Virus record (IMG/VR): IMGVR_UViG_3300032315_001715
Coordinates: 372,001-436,000 of that record
Length of the DNA: 64,000 bases
Reading direction: 5' to 3' (one strand)
From: a virus
Shown here in pieces: positions 16,280 to 24,576 of the stretch. Each line of letters begins with the position of its first letter. The first letter of the stretch is position 1. The notes under the pieces are model-generated. The model was not told the DNA's origin and searched no databases. It saw nothing but the letters and a program-made list of their open reading frames with translations. Position numbers and translations under genes: made by a program.

Positions 16280-18355
16280 TCAACGATTTTTAACGTAGAT
16301 GGCATCAACCTCGTATTCGTGCCCGGTCTTTCGTGCTGATTCCATCTCAACAAATCCATATTGGGCAAGATATCGATCCATGTCCACCTTGAGGGTATGT
16401 CCGTGGTAATACGGTTTTAAAGCGGCCTCGGTTAGTATGACCTTGGCGGAATCCAGTATGTCGCTTGCGCCACGCAATATGTCCAGCTCAGCGCCCTGGG
16501 CGTCCATCCAGATCATGTCTGGTATGACGTTATGACGTGCGCACCAGGTGTTGAGGCTCACGGCGCCCACGGTAACCTCCCGCTGTATGCTTAGTTCGTG
16601 TCGAAACACGTTGGGATCAATCAAACGGAACTTGCTGGCCATTCCCGTGTTGTTACCAATTGATTTGGCGGTATCCACCGGGTAGAACTTGATGGCACCG
16701 TCAATGTCATTGAGGGCAAGGTTCTCGATGCTGATGCGTGAGCGCAGATCCTCATCCAGTGATGCAAAGTGCTCGAGGCAGTGCTGATAGTGCTCATCGG
16801 TTGGTTCAAACGCCCAAACCCGTGCGTTGGTAAAAACACGGGCTAGGTTCTTGCTTTCATATCCGTGTGCAGCACCAACGTCGATTATGTTTTTTACCTC
16901 GTTGAAATCAATGATATTTTCTAGGTGAGAAAGCCGTTCTGCCATCATATCCATGCTGAGACCGGTTGGGTTTCGCAGCAGTGCCGGGCCTCGATCGGGT
17001 GGTGAATGGCCCTGTGATATTTCCGGAATCCTAACCACCAGCATGATGTCGTCGTATCTGTTCTTGATGCCGCGTAGATCGACGATTTCGGCATATGGCT
17101 TGAGATGGAACGGTACCGCTGCTAGCAGCTGATCGGCCCAGTCTCGCCGGGCGATGTCCTCGATGACAAACAATCCACCGGGTCGCACCCTGGTTAGGAA
17201 ATGCTGCACGGCAAAAAGCTGGCTTTCCAGGGTGTGCGGACCGTCGTCGATGATGATGTCAGCTTGTGGAAAATGTGCCAGGCTTTCGAACATGTATGCA
17301 TTGCCGAGGCTGAGCTGTATCCGTCCCTGGTATTTGGCGCAGTTACGCTCACAGTCACCCCTAAGCTGTAGATCAACCCCGATGATGTGGGCCTGTGGCA
17401 AGGCCTCGGCCCACATCATGAGGCTACCGCCCTGATCAATGCCAATCTCGACAAGGGTCACCGGCTTGTCCCGGTAACGCCGGATCTCTCGTTCATAGAA
17501 ATGATCACAATAGGAGTGCAGGCTGTTCTTGTCGGTAACGAGCAAATGCCGTTCGATGATGTCGGCCAATCGGGTTTCAGAGGTCTCGCTTGCTAGAGCA
17601 GGAATGAATCTATTGGCGGTGTTTTCCATGTGGTTCCAGAACTTGCTTTGGTCGATGCGATGGTAGGGGTCATAACACCAATCCCGATGCGAGCTTGTTG
17701 GATTTCCGTACGGGGTTGGAAGATCGTGATCCTTTCCCCATTTTGCAGCAACGTAGCGCTCGTTCCTGGCCTGTGTTTCGCCATTGGCAGCACGGTAAGT
17801 GTCTGAACTGCGTATGGCCCAGCTACCATTATTAGCCTCACCGATGTCGCTGTTCAACGGCAATAGCTTAACGTTGCTCCTGCGCATGCGTATGATGTAA
17901 TCCAAATCCTCGCTGTAGATCGGCCAGATGTTCTCATCAAACAATCCAACCGTTGCGACCACCGCCGGTCCCATGGCAAAGCAGCTAAACGCACCGTTGG
18001 GTGCCGTGATGACCGAATCTTGGTTGGCTTGCCAGGATGCGTGTATCTTCATGAGATCTCCAGGAAGAAACAGGGTATCGTTGTTGGATATCAACCAATA
18101 CTGGCATTCAGGAAAGCTCTTGATGATGGAGTTCCATGCCGGTGCCACACCTGTGTTGCGAAACGGTCGCTCGACATATACCGAGTTGATCCATTGGTTC
18201 TTAACGGTGGTAATCTGTTCAACCGCTGCGACCACATCTGGATCGCCGCTGTTTTGAACTATGCATAGCTTGTCAACTGGATGGTCAATCGAGCTGACCA
18301 ATCTCAGCAAGAGGTCAGCTCGATTGAGCACCAGCACACCGAGGCATGGTATCAT
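16280..18355 (-). CDS. three-domain glycosyltransferase / methyltransferase / FkbM-methyltransferase fusion
   Basis: A 691-residue protein. Residues 1-230 form a GT2-like glycosyltransferase (GVLVLNRADLLLRLVSSI, then a nucleotide-site-like SNNDTLF). Residues about 250-440 form a class I SAM methyltransferase/hydroxylase-like domain (VEIGIDQGGSLMMW; IIIDDGPHT). Residues about 470-691 form an FkbM-type methyltransferase (IIDVGAAHGYESKNLA; WAFEPT; WMDAQGAELDILRGA). Together they could build and O-methylate a glycan on the virion or the host surface. It follows the next gene with a 4-nt ATGA overlap, so it is part of an operon with the methyltransferase and epimerase. The fusion of three activities is unusual. 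Confidence 0.85.
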   Translation of the reverse strand: MIPCLGVLVLNRADLLLRLVSSIDHPVDKLCIVQNSGDPDVVAAVEQITTVKNQWINSVYVERPFRNTGVAPAWNSIIKSFPECQYWLISNNDTLFLPGDLMKIHASWQANQDSVITAPNGAFSCFAMGPAVVATVGLFDENIWPIYSEDLDYIIRMRRSNVKLLPLNSDIGEANNGSWAIRSSDTYRAANGETQARNERYVAAKWGKDHDLPTPYGNPTSSHRDWCYDPYHRIDQSKFWNHMENTANRFIPALASETSETRLADIIERHLLVTDKNSLHSYCDHFYEREIRRYRDKPVTLVEIGIDQGGSLMMWAEALPQAHIIGVDLQLRGDCERNCAKYQGRIQLSLGNAYMFESLAHFPQADIIIDDGPHTLESQLFAVQHFLTRVRPGGLFVIEDIARRDWADQLLAAVPFHLKPYAEIVDLRGIKNRYDDIMLVVRIPEISQGHSPPDRGPALLRNPTGLSMDMMAERLSHLENIIDFNEVKNIIDVGAAHGYESKNLARVFTNARVWAFEPTDEHYQHCLEHFASLDEDLRSRISIENLALNDIDGAIKFYPVDTAKSIGNNTGMASKFRLIDPNVFRHELSIQREVTVGAVSLNTWCARHNVIPDMIWMDAQGAELDILRGASDILDSAKVILTEAALKPYYHGHTLKVDMDRYLAQYGFVEMESARKTGHEYEVDAIYVKNR

Positions 18356-18891
18356 GATTGCGTCCTTTCTAACACAGTGAGGCCGTTGTCGTGGTAAAAT
18401 CTGTTTCGTATGGACCAGTTGGGATGCTTGGCAACAAACTCCTCAACCGCGGGCCAAAGGCCGGATCCACCATCCTCGCCGCGCTGTCTAAATGTTTCGG
18501 TATCATGCAGAACGATGTATCGCCTGACCCGATGATGATGCAGCATCATCTCAGCGGATAGCTGCGCATAGGTATGCAGACTATCAATGAAGAGCAGATC
18601 GGTTTCTTCCATGTCGTGTGCATCAAGACTGTTGGCTATGATGTATCGCACATCCCTGCCTTCGGATTCGGCGGCATAAAACAGTGATCGAGCTTGGTAT
18701 GTTGGTTCGATATCGTAGCCTCGAAAAACCGCACCGCTGTCTATGAATGCCGACGTGGATGAACCCCAGCGCACTCCGAACTCGGTGATGTGTGAGCAGG
18801 TTGCTGCCAGCTCTCGGAGAAACCCCAAATGGCCGCGTATGTCAGGCGACGTTTCAAGATGATGCAGATATATCTCTCTTACGGTTGCCAT
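18352..18891 (-). CDS. class I SAM methyltransferase-like protein
   Basis: A 179-residue protein. ITEFGVRWGSSTSAFI is the SAM-binding motif I; LLFIDSLHTYAQL and YIVLHDTETF match the cephalosporin-hydroxylase/Methyltransf_24-type layout, in which the acidic pair may bind metal. It overlaps the epimerase stop by one base and the fusion gene by four, so translation is coupled. It is probably part of a sugar-modification pathway. Confidence 0.75.
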   Translation of the reverse strand: MATVREIYLHHLETSPDIRGHLGFLRELAATCSHITEFGVRWGSSTSAFIDSGAVFRGYDIEPTYQARSLFYAAESEGRDVRYIIANSLDAHDMEETDLLFIDSLHTYAQLSAEMMLHHHRVRRYIVLHDTETFRQRGEDGGSGLWPAVEEFVAKHPNWSIRNRFYHDNGLTVLERTQS

Positions 18892-19892
18892 CAGAATAGC
18901 CTTTCGGTCCAGGTTCGTGGTATGAGATGATTCCGTATCTCAACATCAAAATGGTATTCAAAAGGTTTTGGCCCGCGAGAGCGTATGTTGTCGATCAACA
19001 GCTTTAGCCCGTCATCGAGGAACACTCGTGTTTCGTAGCCTAGAAGCCTGCGTGCTTTGTCAGCTGAGCAGGTTGCTAGCTTGACCTCAGCCGGTCTTCC
19101 AGGCATGTAAATGGGATCAAGATTCATGCCGGTGATGTTGGCCAAGCGTTGTGCAAGGTCATTGATGGTGACGAATTCCTCATCGGGTCCGATGTTAATG
19201 GTCTCGCCAACGACGTTGTCCTGCAGGGCCATGGCCTCGAGGCTGCCGATGCAATCGGTGATGTAGGAAAAGCAACGCTTTTGTTCTCCATCACCATAGA
19301 TGATGGGCTGCCGACCCTGCAACATGAGATTGGCCATGATGCTGACCACGTTGCGATATGGATCATCATATTTCTGCCTGGGACCGTATATGGAATGGGG
19401 AACGGCGATGACGTATTCAACTCCATGTGTATTACACAGGACCTTGAGAACCCGTTCGGCAGCCTCCTTGGCTATACCATAGGGATCCTGCGGAACGGGA
19501 CCGTAGCTTTCCAAAAACGGGGTCTGATTGGTACCATATCTTGCCATGCTTGAGCAGTAAACTATCCTCTTGGCACCTGCTTGTATCGCGGCGGTAAAAG
19601 TGTTGACTGACCCGGTGAAGATGTTCTCACAGATAAACGCAGGGGCAAACATGCTCACACCTTCATATGCGCATGCAGCAGCGTGTATGACCACGTCGCT
19701 ACCTTCCATGATATCCTTGTAACCATCAATAACGGTAACATCATGCTTGTAAAATTTAACACGTGGATCGACATTATCCAGGGTACCTCCAAATAGATTA
19801 TCGCATCCTGCTACATTAAACCCTCGAGCCAGGAATCTATCAGCAAGATGGCTCCCGAGAAATCCGGCTACGCCGGTTATAAAAATTTGCAT
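18891..19892 (-). CDS. NAD-dependent sugar-nucleotide epimerase/dehydratase (SDR)
   Basis: A 333-residue protein. The N-terminal GVAGFLGSH is the NAD-binding GxxGxxG of extended SDRs; the catalytic Ser and Tyr-x3-Lys appear as YCSSMARYG and YGIAKEAAE; SIYGPRQ follows as in UDP-sugar epimerases. It is likely to epimerise or dehydrate a UDP/GDP-sugar feeding the glycosyltransferase. Its ribosome site (AAGGTG) lies inside the last codons of the upstream homing endonuclease, three nt away, so the endonuclease has been inserted exactly at the head of the operon. Confidence 0.9.
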   Translation of the reverse strand: MQIFITGVAGFLGSHLADRFLARGFNVAGCDNLFGGTLDNVDPRVKFYKHDVTVIDGYKDIMEGSDVVIHAAACAYEGVSMFAPAFICENIFTGSVNTFTAAIQAGAKRIVYCSSMARYGTNQTPFLESYGPVPQDPYGIAKEAAERVLKVLCNTHGVEYVIAVPHSIYGPRQKYDDPYRNVVSIMANLMLQGRQPIIYGDGEQKRCFSYITDCIGSLEAMALQDNVVGETINIGPDEEFVTINDLAQRLANITGMNLDPIYMPGRPAEVKLATCSADKARRLLGYETRVFLDDGLKLLIDNIRSRGPKPFEYHFDVEIRNHLIPRTWTERLF

Positions 19893-19895
19893 AAT

Positions 19896-20657
19896 TTACA
19901 CCTTACCGTTTAATTTGCATCGATCAAAATGATGCCGTTTCATGACAGGTCCTTTACCGGTTTTTAGGCAATAGGGACATTGGTATATTTTACCATTAAC
20001 ATGCCTTCCCGACTCAATCAAATTTTTGGTAAATTCTTTACCAAAATGATGAATACCTTTTGCTGTTCTTTGACAAGACGGGTTTCTTTCTCCTAGGAAG
20101 TTATGGGTACCTGCATCAATTCTACGCCTGTTGGATTCGGGCCCTAGGAAGTTATGGGTACCTGCATCAATTCTACGCCTGTTGGATTCAGGCCCTAGGA
20201 GATTATGGGTGCCTGCATCAATTCTGCGCCTGTTGGATTCAGGACCGAGAAAGTTATGGGTTCCGTCTTCTATACGTTTCATATTTGCAGATGGCCCATT
20301 CCAGTGATGGTTACCGATTTTTGATTTTTTTCTTGATGGATTCTGTTCACCAAGAAAATTATGGGTTCCGTCAGCAACCCGTTTGTTTGCAGCAGATCTT
20401 GCAAGCTCTTTGATCTCGTCACCAGTTATATCCAGATACTGAGAAAGATATAGTGCCGCTGCCCAATCTCCTTGATTTAGATGAATTTGATAATGCTCTT
20501 CGGGACTAACGGCTAATAGGTTCGACGGATCATTTTTTGAATGATTACCGTCTATGTGATGTATATGATATGATCTACCTTTTTCATCAATTGGTCTTGG
20601 GCCAAAATTGTTTTCGTAGATCCGTATATGATCGTTATTAGATTTTTTGTCAGACAT
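19896..20657 (-). CDS. HNH homing endonuclease with tandem NUMOD-like repeats
   Basis: A 253-residue protein. The HNH core is N-terminal (YHIHHIDGNHSKNDPSNLL, then SPEEHYQIH). It is followed by a string of DNA-binding repeats of the form ADGTHNFLGEQNPS and RRRIDAGTHNFLGPESN, four of them near-identical at DNA level, and a C-terminal C2HC-type zinc finger (CPYCLKTG; MKRHHFDRC). It follows AAAGGATTACTAGC at good spacing. It lies between a coiled-coil membrane protein and the epimerase gene, in the same orientation. Confidence 0.85.
   Translation of the reverse strand: MSDKKSNNDHIRIYENNFGPRPIDEKGRSYHIHHIDGNHSKNDPSNLLAVSPEEHYQIHLNQGDWAAALYLSQYLDITGDEIKELARSAANKRVADGTHNFLGEQNPSRKKSKIGNHHWNGPSANMKRIEDGTHNFLGPESNRRRIDAGTHNLLGPESNRRRIDAGTHNFLGPESNRRRIDAGTHNFLGERNPSCQRTAKGIHHFGKEFTKNLIESGRHVNGKIYQCPYCLKTGKGPVMKRHHFDRCKLNGKV
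20092..20262. repeat. 51-bp tandem repeat within the HNH gene
   Basis: About three consecutive copies of a 51-bp unit encode a 17-residue repeat (GPESNRRRIDAGTHNFL). Copies differ at only a few bases, so the expansion is recent. Confidence 0.8.
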
Positions 20658-20819
20658 GCTAGTAATCCTTTCATATCTAATATGTATTATCGCAATGCAG
20701 CAGCCGCATTATGCATCCTGACATGTGAGAGTATCCAAGATTATATACAATCATCACCGATGCTGCAATATGCCACGACGAAATGGAAGGATCAGGAAAC
20801 GATGCTGGCTAACAGGAAA

Positions 20820-21191
20820 TCAGCGATTTTCAAGCTCGCGGATTCTATCCCGATTCTTGGCAATGGTGTCTTGCAATCCTTGCCGATAATCCTGCAACCC
20901 ATCAGGAACTGCAACGCTTCGGTGCAGGAGATCAGCTATCTCCTGCTCGACCTCGCGCAAGCTCCTGAGATCATTGCGAAGGCTGCGCTGACGATATTCA
21001 ATCTCAAGATCAAAGACGTGATTCTTCAGTTCCTGATACTCGGAAATGAACACCGGTCTCGGAAGTCCCAGCCCATCATATACCGTGCGGAATCCCCAGA
21101 TGGTGCTAACGGCGCCGAGGATTGACGCTACCGTTAGAATTGTGGCTTTGATCTTGTTGGCCTTGGTCCGGGCTACCATTGTTGTCAGCAT
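20820..21191 (-). CDS. membrane-anchored coiled-coil protein
   Basis: A 123-residue protein. One N-terminal membrane helix (about residues 14-35) is followed by a helix rich in Glu/Arg/Leu (LRSLREVEQEIADLLHR) predicted to form a coiled coil. The layout resembles spanin- or holin-associated proteins, but there is no specific motif. The ATG lies 4 nt after a TAAATA box, so it is probably a leaderless late gene. Confidence 0.6.
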   Translation of the reverse strand: MLTTMVARTKANKIKATILTVASILGAVSTIWGFRTVYDGLGLPRPVFISEYQELKNHVFDLEIEYRQRSLRNDLRSLREVEQEIADLLHRSVAVPDGLQDYRQGLQDTIAKNRDRIRELENR

Positions 21192-21195
21192 GCAT

Positions 21196-21201
21196 TATTT
21201 A
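21196..21201 (-). promoter_or_regulatory. T4-type late promoter box, TAAATA
   Basis: Four nt before the start codon of the coiled-coil membrane protein. Confidence 0.5.
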
Positions 21202-21231
21202 CATGTTGATCATCAGCAATATCTAGTGGGT

Positions 21232-21963
21232 TTAATAACCTTTGGTGATTTGAGTGTGTAGATCGAATGCTGTAACCGGATCAAATGGTATCTGGCATTC
21301 TATGCTAGCAGCAACGACAGCACCGACAGCGGCTAGCATTGGACCTTTGGTCGGTAATATCAATGCCATCTTGGTACCAGTTGGCATGATCACCGTTCGA
21401 CGATGATTTCTTTTGGCTGCGATCGTTGCATTAACGACATCGGGCCACCATGGGACGCAGTCGTCGATGACGATCAATGTTTCCGGATCGTCGATGAACA
21501 TGTCTATGTCTTGTGTGGGTATGCCGTTGGTATGGTCACCATCAACCAATACCATGTTAACTGGATTGATTTTTTTGAATTCTCGACTGTTAGCAACCAA
21601 CACTTCAAAATCATCGTGATGTTCAATGGTCTTTAAAAATCCAGGCAACCAAGATTTGTGCGTGTCGGCCATCGATATGAGAGAATCGATCATCGATGGC
21701 TCGCCTTCGATATTACCAACGTTTAGATACTCTTTCGTATAAGGTGTTACATAGGAAAATGTGTCAACGACCGTGATCAATGTATCGGTCGTTCTATTAT
21801 GCAACAACGGGTAGGTCGATCTACCACACCATGCTCCGATTTCCACTATGTGGCCTCCGGAAGGAACTTGGCTTGATAGCATGGCCAACCAATATAGTTC
21901 CTTGGGATACATCCATCCGGGTGTGGACTTGTTGATTTTGTATGCGGACTTGTCCAAGATCAT
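21232..21963 (-). CDS. class I SAM methyltransferase (Methyltransf_24 type), copy 1
   Basis: A 243-residue protein. HIVEIGAWCGRSTYPLL is SAM motif I; LITVVDTFSY, MVLVDGDHT and LIVIDDCVPWWPDV complete the Methyltransf_24/macrocin-O-methyltransferase pattern with a metal-binding Asp pair. A paralogue lies at 26.2 kb and a C-terminal remnant of another at 24.4 kb. The ATG is 6 nt after AATAAATA. The substrate is unknown; sugars or small metabolites are usual. Confidence 0.8.
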   Translation of the reverse strand: MILDKSAYKINKSTPGWMYPKELYWLAMLSSQVPSGGHIVEIGAWCGRSTYPLLHNRTTDTLITVVDTFSYVTPYTKEYLNVGNIEGEPSMIDSLISMADTHKSWLPGFLKTIEHHDDFEVLVANSREFKKINPVNMVLVDGDHTNGIPTQDIDMFIDDPETLIVIDDCVPWWPDVVNATIAAKRNHRRTVIMPTGTKMALILPTKGPMLAAVGAVVAASIECQIPFDPVTAFDLHTQITKGY

Positions 21964-21969
21964 TAATGA

Positions 21970-21977
21970 TATTTATT
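21970..21977 (-). promoter_or_regulatory. T4-type late promoter box, AATAAATA
   Basis: Six nt before the methyltransferase start codon; predicted leaderless transcript. Confidence 0.6.
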
Positions 21978-21982
21978 GCATG

Positions 21983-22016
21983 TTATAATCGTGCCGACGT
22001 GTCGGCACGATTATAA
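21983..22016 (-). terminator. terminator-like perfect hairpin
   Basis: A perfect 15-bp stem with a 4-nt loop between tRNA-Ser(CGA) and the methyltransferase. It ends in AT-rich arms on both sides and likely ends tRNA transcription before the late promoter. Confidence 0.7.
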
Positions 22017-22102
22017 TGGCGGATCCTAATCGCATCGAACGATTGACCTTGCGGTCACCACTGCTTTCGAAACAGTTTAGGGAGCCAACCCTGGTAGGAT
22101 CC
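22017..22102 (-). tRNA. tRNA-Ser(CGA)
   Basis: Acceptor GGATCCT/AGGATCC, anticodon arm ACTGT-TTCGAAA-GCAGT, long variable arm, T loop TTCGATG, encoded CCA. Confidence 0.85.
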
Positions 22103-22108
22103 AAACAA

Positions 22109-22202
22109 TGGCGGAGAGCTGTGGTCTTGATCCACATACCAAATATTATTCGGTACCAACTGTTTTCCAAACAGTGCCATCCACCTGGATGGTTAACTCT
22201 CC
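22109..22202 (-). tRNA. tRNA-Ser(GGA), atypical T loop
   Basis: Acceptor GGAGAGT/GCTCTCC, anticodon arm ACTGT-TTGGAAA-ACAGT, long variable arm, T arm GTGG-ATCAAGA-CCAC lacking TTC, encoded CCA. Confidence 0.75.
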
Positions 22203-22325
22203 AATTTTTACCCCAGCCGGTCGTTACACCGGCAGCTATGCTTGATGGACCAAATCCTCCCGGAGCGCCAGGAAACGATCTTGTCAGCTTTGATCCAGGC
22301 TTCACTTGGCGAACCATGGGGAACT

Positions 22326-22411
22326 TGGAGGAGGGTGATGGCATCGAACCATTGACCTTTCGGTCACCACAGTTTTCAAGACTGCGCAAGGAGCCAACCT
22401 TGGCACCCTCC
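22326..22411 (-). tRNA. tRNA-Ser(TGA)
   Basis: Acceptor GGAGGGT/ACCCTCC, anticodon arm GCAGT-CTTGAAA-ACTGT, variable arm with GACCGAAAGGTC, canonical TTCGATG T loop, encoded CCA. Confidence 0.9.
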
Positions 22412-22498
22412 ATGCGGCTATTTAAGCATATTTTATCGTGATTGTCAAGGAGTGTTCATAGAGACTTCGTTTCGGGGGTATCATCTAGACCGGTATGA

Positions 22499-23989
22499 TC
22501 ATATGCTATCAAGAAGTTGATTGTATTGCGTAACAAAAACCGCATGTCTATTTTTAATTTCCTCGGCGACGAACACATACTGTCCTGGTCTCTGTTGCGT
22601 TTTGTCAAAATCGGTTAATTTATAGCCTAGGCTCATTAGTGCTAATATATCCCAGCTTTTCAACCATGCGTTGTGTTTGTTCAACATTGGAGTTAGGATA
22701 TTGATGTTGAATTCACTAGCTTCTTGTTGTGTCCAATAATCAGTTTCCCACATATCAATGTTGTCGTTAGGGAACCGAAATCCATACTTGGCATGGTTAC
22801 GTTCAAATTCGCTATGATTGCCTATCTTTCTATTGATGTTAAGGGTTTGCATGACCGCACTATACAGATCATTTTGTGCAAACCAGTACACGGTATCCAC
22901 GAGACTTTCTTTTGTATCTCCAGGGAGACCAACAATGAAACTGAGATGCTGGAGCACCTTCTTGCCCCAGATATCATGATAAAGCGTTGGGATCCACTCC
23001 CTGGCATGTTTTCCTGACCAGCCTTTTCCGACTATTTGGCTGGCTTCCACGCCGAGGCTTTCTATACCATGGTATGCAGTAGCTAGCCCGGTCTCTTTTA
23101 AAAGGTACGGAACATCCTGGAATCGATGTAGAAGATCAGCCCTTAGGTATGCGGTGTATTGTATCTTGAACGGCAATCGACTGACCATGCTGTGCCAGGC
23201 TTTCATCTTGGTTTCGGTATCATTAAATGTGTCGCAGATTACAAAATAGTTGGTGATACCCCACTTGGCGTGATTATGGCACATTTCGGCCTCCACGCAC
23301 TCGAAACTTCTCAGATAATCCAGTTTGCCTCTGCCCAACAGCAAATGATTGCAGAATTTGCAGCTGAATATGCAACCTCTGCTAATTTCGATCGGGAGGG
23401 TCTCTCCTGGAATGATGCAATCCTGATCAGTAAACAGATGATTGTCGGATTGTATGTTGTGCTTGATCGATAACGGTCTGAGATATGTTTTTCTTTTGTA
23501 TGTTGGATCATATCCTGTGGGCCGCATTTCGAACGGAGGCTCAGGAGTACCTTTCTTTAGATGGTTGATCACATCTACAAATATGTCTTCTCCGTACTGA
23601 TTCACGCTGGCATCAGCTACGGCTGATCTAGCAACAGCATCGCTCTGATATCCGCCTAAAATGATCATTATCGTTGGATGCTCTGCCTTGATCCTATTTA
23701 GAACCCTGTAAAGATGATAAGGTATCCTAGCTCGAGTTCCGTCGGGCCAGTACCACCACCGTTGGCAAAGAAATGTGGTGCTGATTGCCAGCACCACGGT
23801 GTCGTTGTTTATAAACTTGCAGGTTATCTGGTATAGTCGGTCCTCGTCCATGCTTGTAATAAAATCTATCACCTGGACCTGATAACCAGCGGTTCGGCAT
23901 GAATGTGCGATCTTATAAGGACCTAGATATCGATAAGGCACATAGTGATCGTCAACGGTCTGACCGCTGGTCCAGATGATAACATCCAT
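22499..23989 (-). CDS. B12-binding-domain-like radical SAM protein, copy A
   Basis: A 496-residue protein. The N-terminal 150 residues resemble the Rossmann-like domain of cobalamin-dependent radical SAM enzymes (GPYKIAHSCRTAGYQVQVID; IILGGYQS), although no DxHxxG is seen, so B12 may not be bound. The core signature RGCIFSCKFC has Cys 206, 210 and 213. Later YHGIESLG and FIVGLPGDTKES match the family. It is closely paralogous to copy B at 24.6-26.1 kb, with conserved GKGWSGKHAR. The reaction is unknown; methylthiolation, methylation and ring formation are all known in the class. It starts directly after the stop of a 38-codon frame. Confidence 0.8.
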   Translation of the reverse strand: MDVIIWTSGQTVDDHYVPYRYLGPYKIAHSCRTAGYQVQVIDFITSMDEDRLYQITCKFINNDTVVLAISTTFLCQRWWYWPDGTRARIPYHLYRVLNRIKAEHPTIMIILGGYQSDAVARSAVADASVNQYGEDIFVDVINHLKKGTPEPPFEMRPTGYDPTYKRKTYLRPLSIKHNIQSDNHLFTDQDCIIPGETLPIEISRGCIFSCKFCNHLLLGRGKLDYLRSFECVEAEMCHNHAKWGITNYFVICDTFNDTETKMKAWHSMVSRLPFKIQYTAYLRADLLHRFQDVPYLLKETGLATAYHGIESLGVEASQIVGKGWSGKHAREWIPTLYHDIWGKKVLQHLSFIVGLPGDTKESLVDTVYWFAQNDLYSAVMQTLNINRKIGNHSEFERNHAKYGFRFPNDNIDMWETDYWTQQEASEFNINILTPMLNKHNAWLKSWDILALMSLGYKLTDFDKTQQRPGQYVFVAEEIKNRHAVFVTQYNQLLDSI

Positions 23990-24106
23990 TTAAAATCGCT
24001 TCCGATGAAAACTCATATGTGTTGTTGATAACGCGGTTGCTACAGATATTTTGTAAGAAATTTCTATCTCACCGAGGTACAAACTCGTGTTCTTGTAATC
24101 CAGCAT
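23990..24106 (-). CDS. small protein, 38 residues, abutting the radical SAM gene
   Basis: It begins MLDYKNTSLYLGEIEISYKI and ends with its TAA directly against the ATG of radical SAM copy A. The ATG is 5 nt after an ATAAATA box, matching the leaderless-gene pattern. No homologue is recognised. It may be a real short gene or a translational lead-in for the enzyme. Confidence 0.45.
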   Translation of the reverse strand: MLDYKNTSLYLGEIEISYKISVATALSTTHMSFHRKRF

Positions 24107-24111
24107 ATTAA

Positions 24112-24118
24112 TATTTAT
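24112..24118 (-). promoter_or_regulatory. T4-type late promoter box, ATAAATA
   Basis: Drives the 38-codon frame and radical SAM copy A; 5 nt from the first start codon. Confidence 0.55.
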
Positions 24119-24300
24119 CTAGAGAAACGACGCTCATCATATGAAGCTAACCCAGGTGTTGTCAGTGCCTGTTAATGTTGTGCCTGGAGAGCCACCCCTC
24201 ACGGGATCTCCTTTAGCCCGGCATGGGCTGCTGCGTGGAATATATCCGCAGCGCTCACCGTCCATGCTATGGTGCAGACGGCCCCCCTGGACATTGGTCC

Positions 24301-24355
24301 AGTGCCTCTGAGCATGCGCTCGGGCATTCCTAGTGGGATAAAATCATTTGATTGC
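24301..24355. repeat. direct repeat, copy 1 of 2 (55 bp)
   Basis: An identical 55-bp block also lies at 26169-26223. In both places it follows, on the minus strand, the end of a methyltransferase coding sequence, so it marks the border of a duplicated unit. The flanking 24119-24300 shows no gene or tRNA that I can assign. Confidence 0.85.
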
Positions 24356-24391
24356 GGTGTTAACACTCGTAATCCGTTGTCGGTCTAACCG

Positions 24392-24474
24392 CTATACTTC
24401 TTTCATGCGCTTTCGTAGATTTTCTACATGCCGGTTGTTGCAGGTGATGCGAATCAATACGGTAGCTGGTTCTA
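24392..24474 (-). pseudogene. C-terminal remnant of a Methyltransf_24 gene
   Basis: It translates to IRITCNNRHVENLRKRMKEV then stop, against MRITSNNRHIEHLRKRMKEV at the end of the intact gene at 26.2 kb. The upstream 200 codons are missing; the fragment is fused to part of a tRNA-Ser. Confidence 0.8.
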
Positions 24475-24483
24475 CTCTAATCT

Positions 24484-24545
24484 CTGACCTTGCTGTCACC
24501 ACGCCTTTCCGGGTCGGTTAGGGTGCTAACCCAGTCACACCCTCT
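24484..24545 (-). pseudogene. tRNA-Ser 5' fragment at a duplication junction
   Basis: 5' acceptor strand GAGGGTG, a Ser-like D arm, an anticodon region with CCGGAAA (GGA) and a long variable arm. The T arm and 3' acceptor are missing, replaced by the methyltransferase remnant. Confidence 0.55.
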
Positions 24546-24576
24546 ATTATGTAAAATTATACGACATTCTGCGTTC

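Noticed and set aside
22203-22325. Short minus-strand frame between tRNA-Ser genes (MVRQVKPGSK...)
   Set aside because: No ribosome site, and the frame continues into the next tRNA gene.
22016-22441. Plus-strand frame of 141 codons over the tRNA-Ser cluster
   Set aside because: It runs through three complete tRNA genes on the other strand; similar frames at 40.9-42.2 kb have the same cause.
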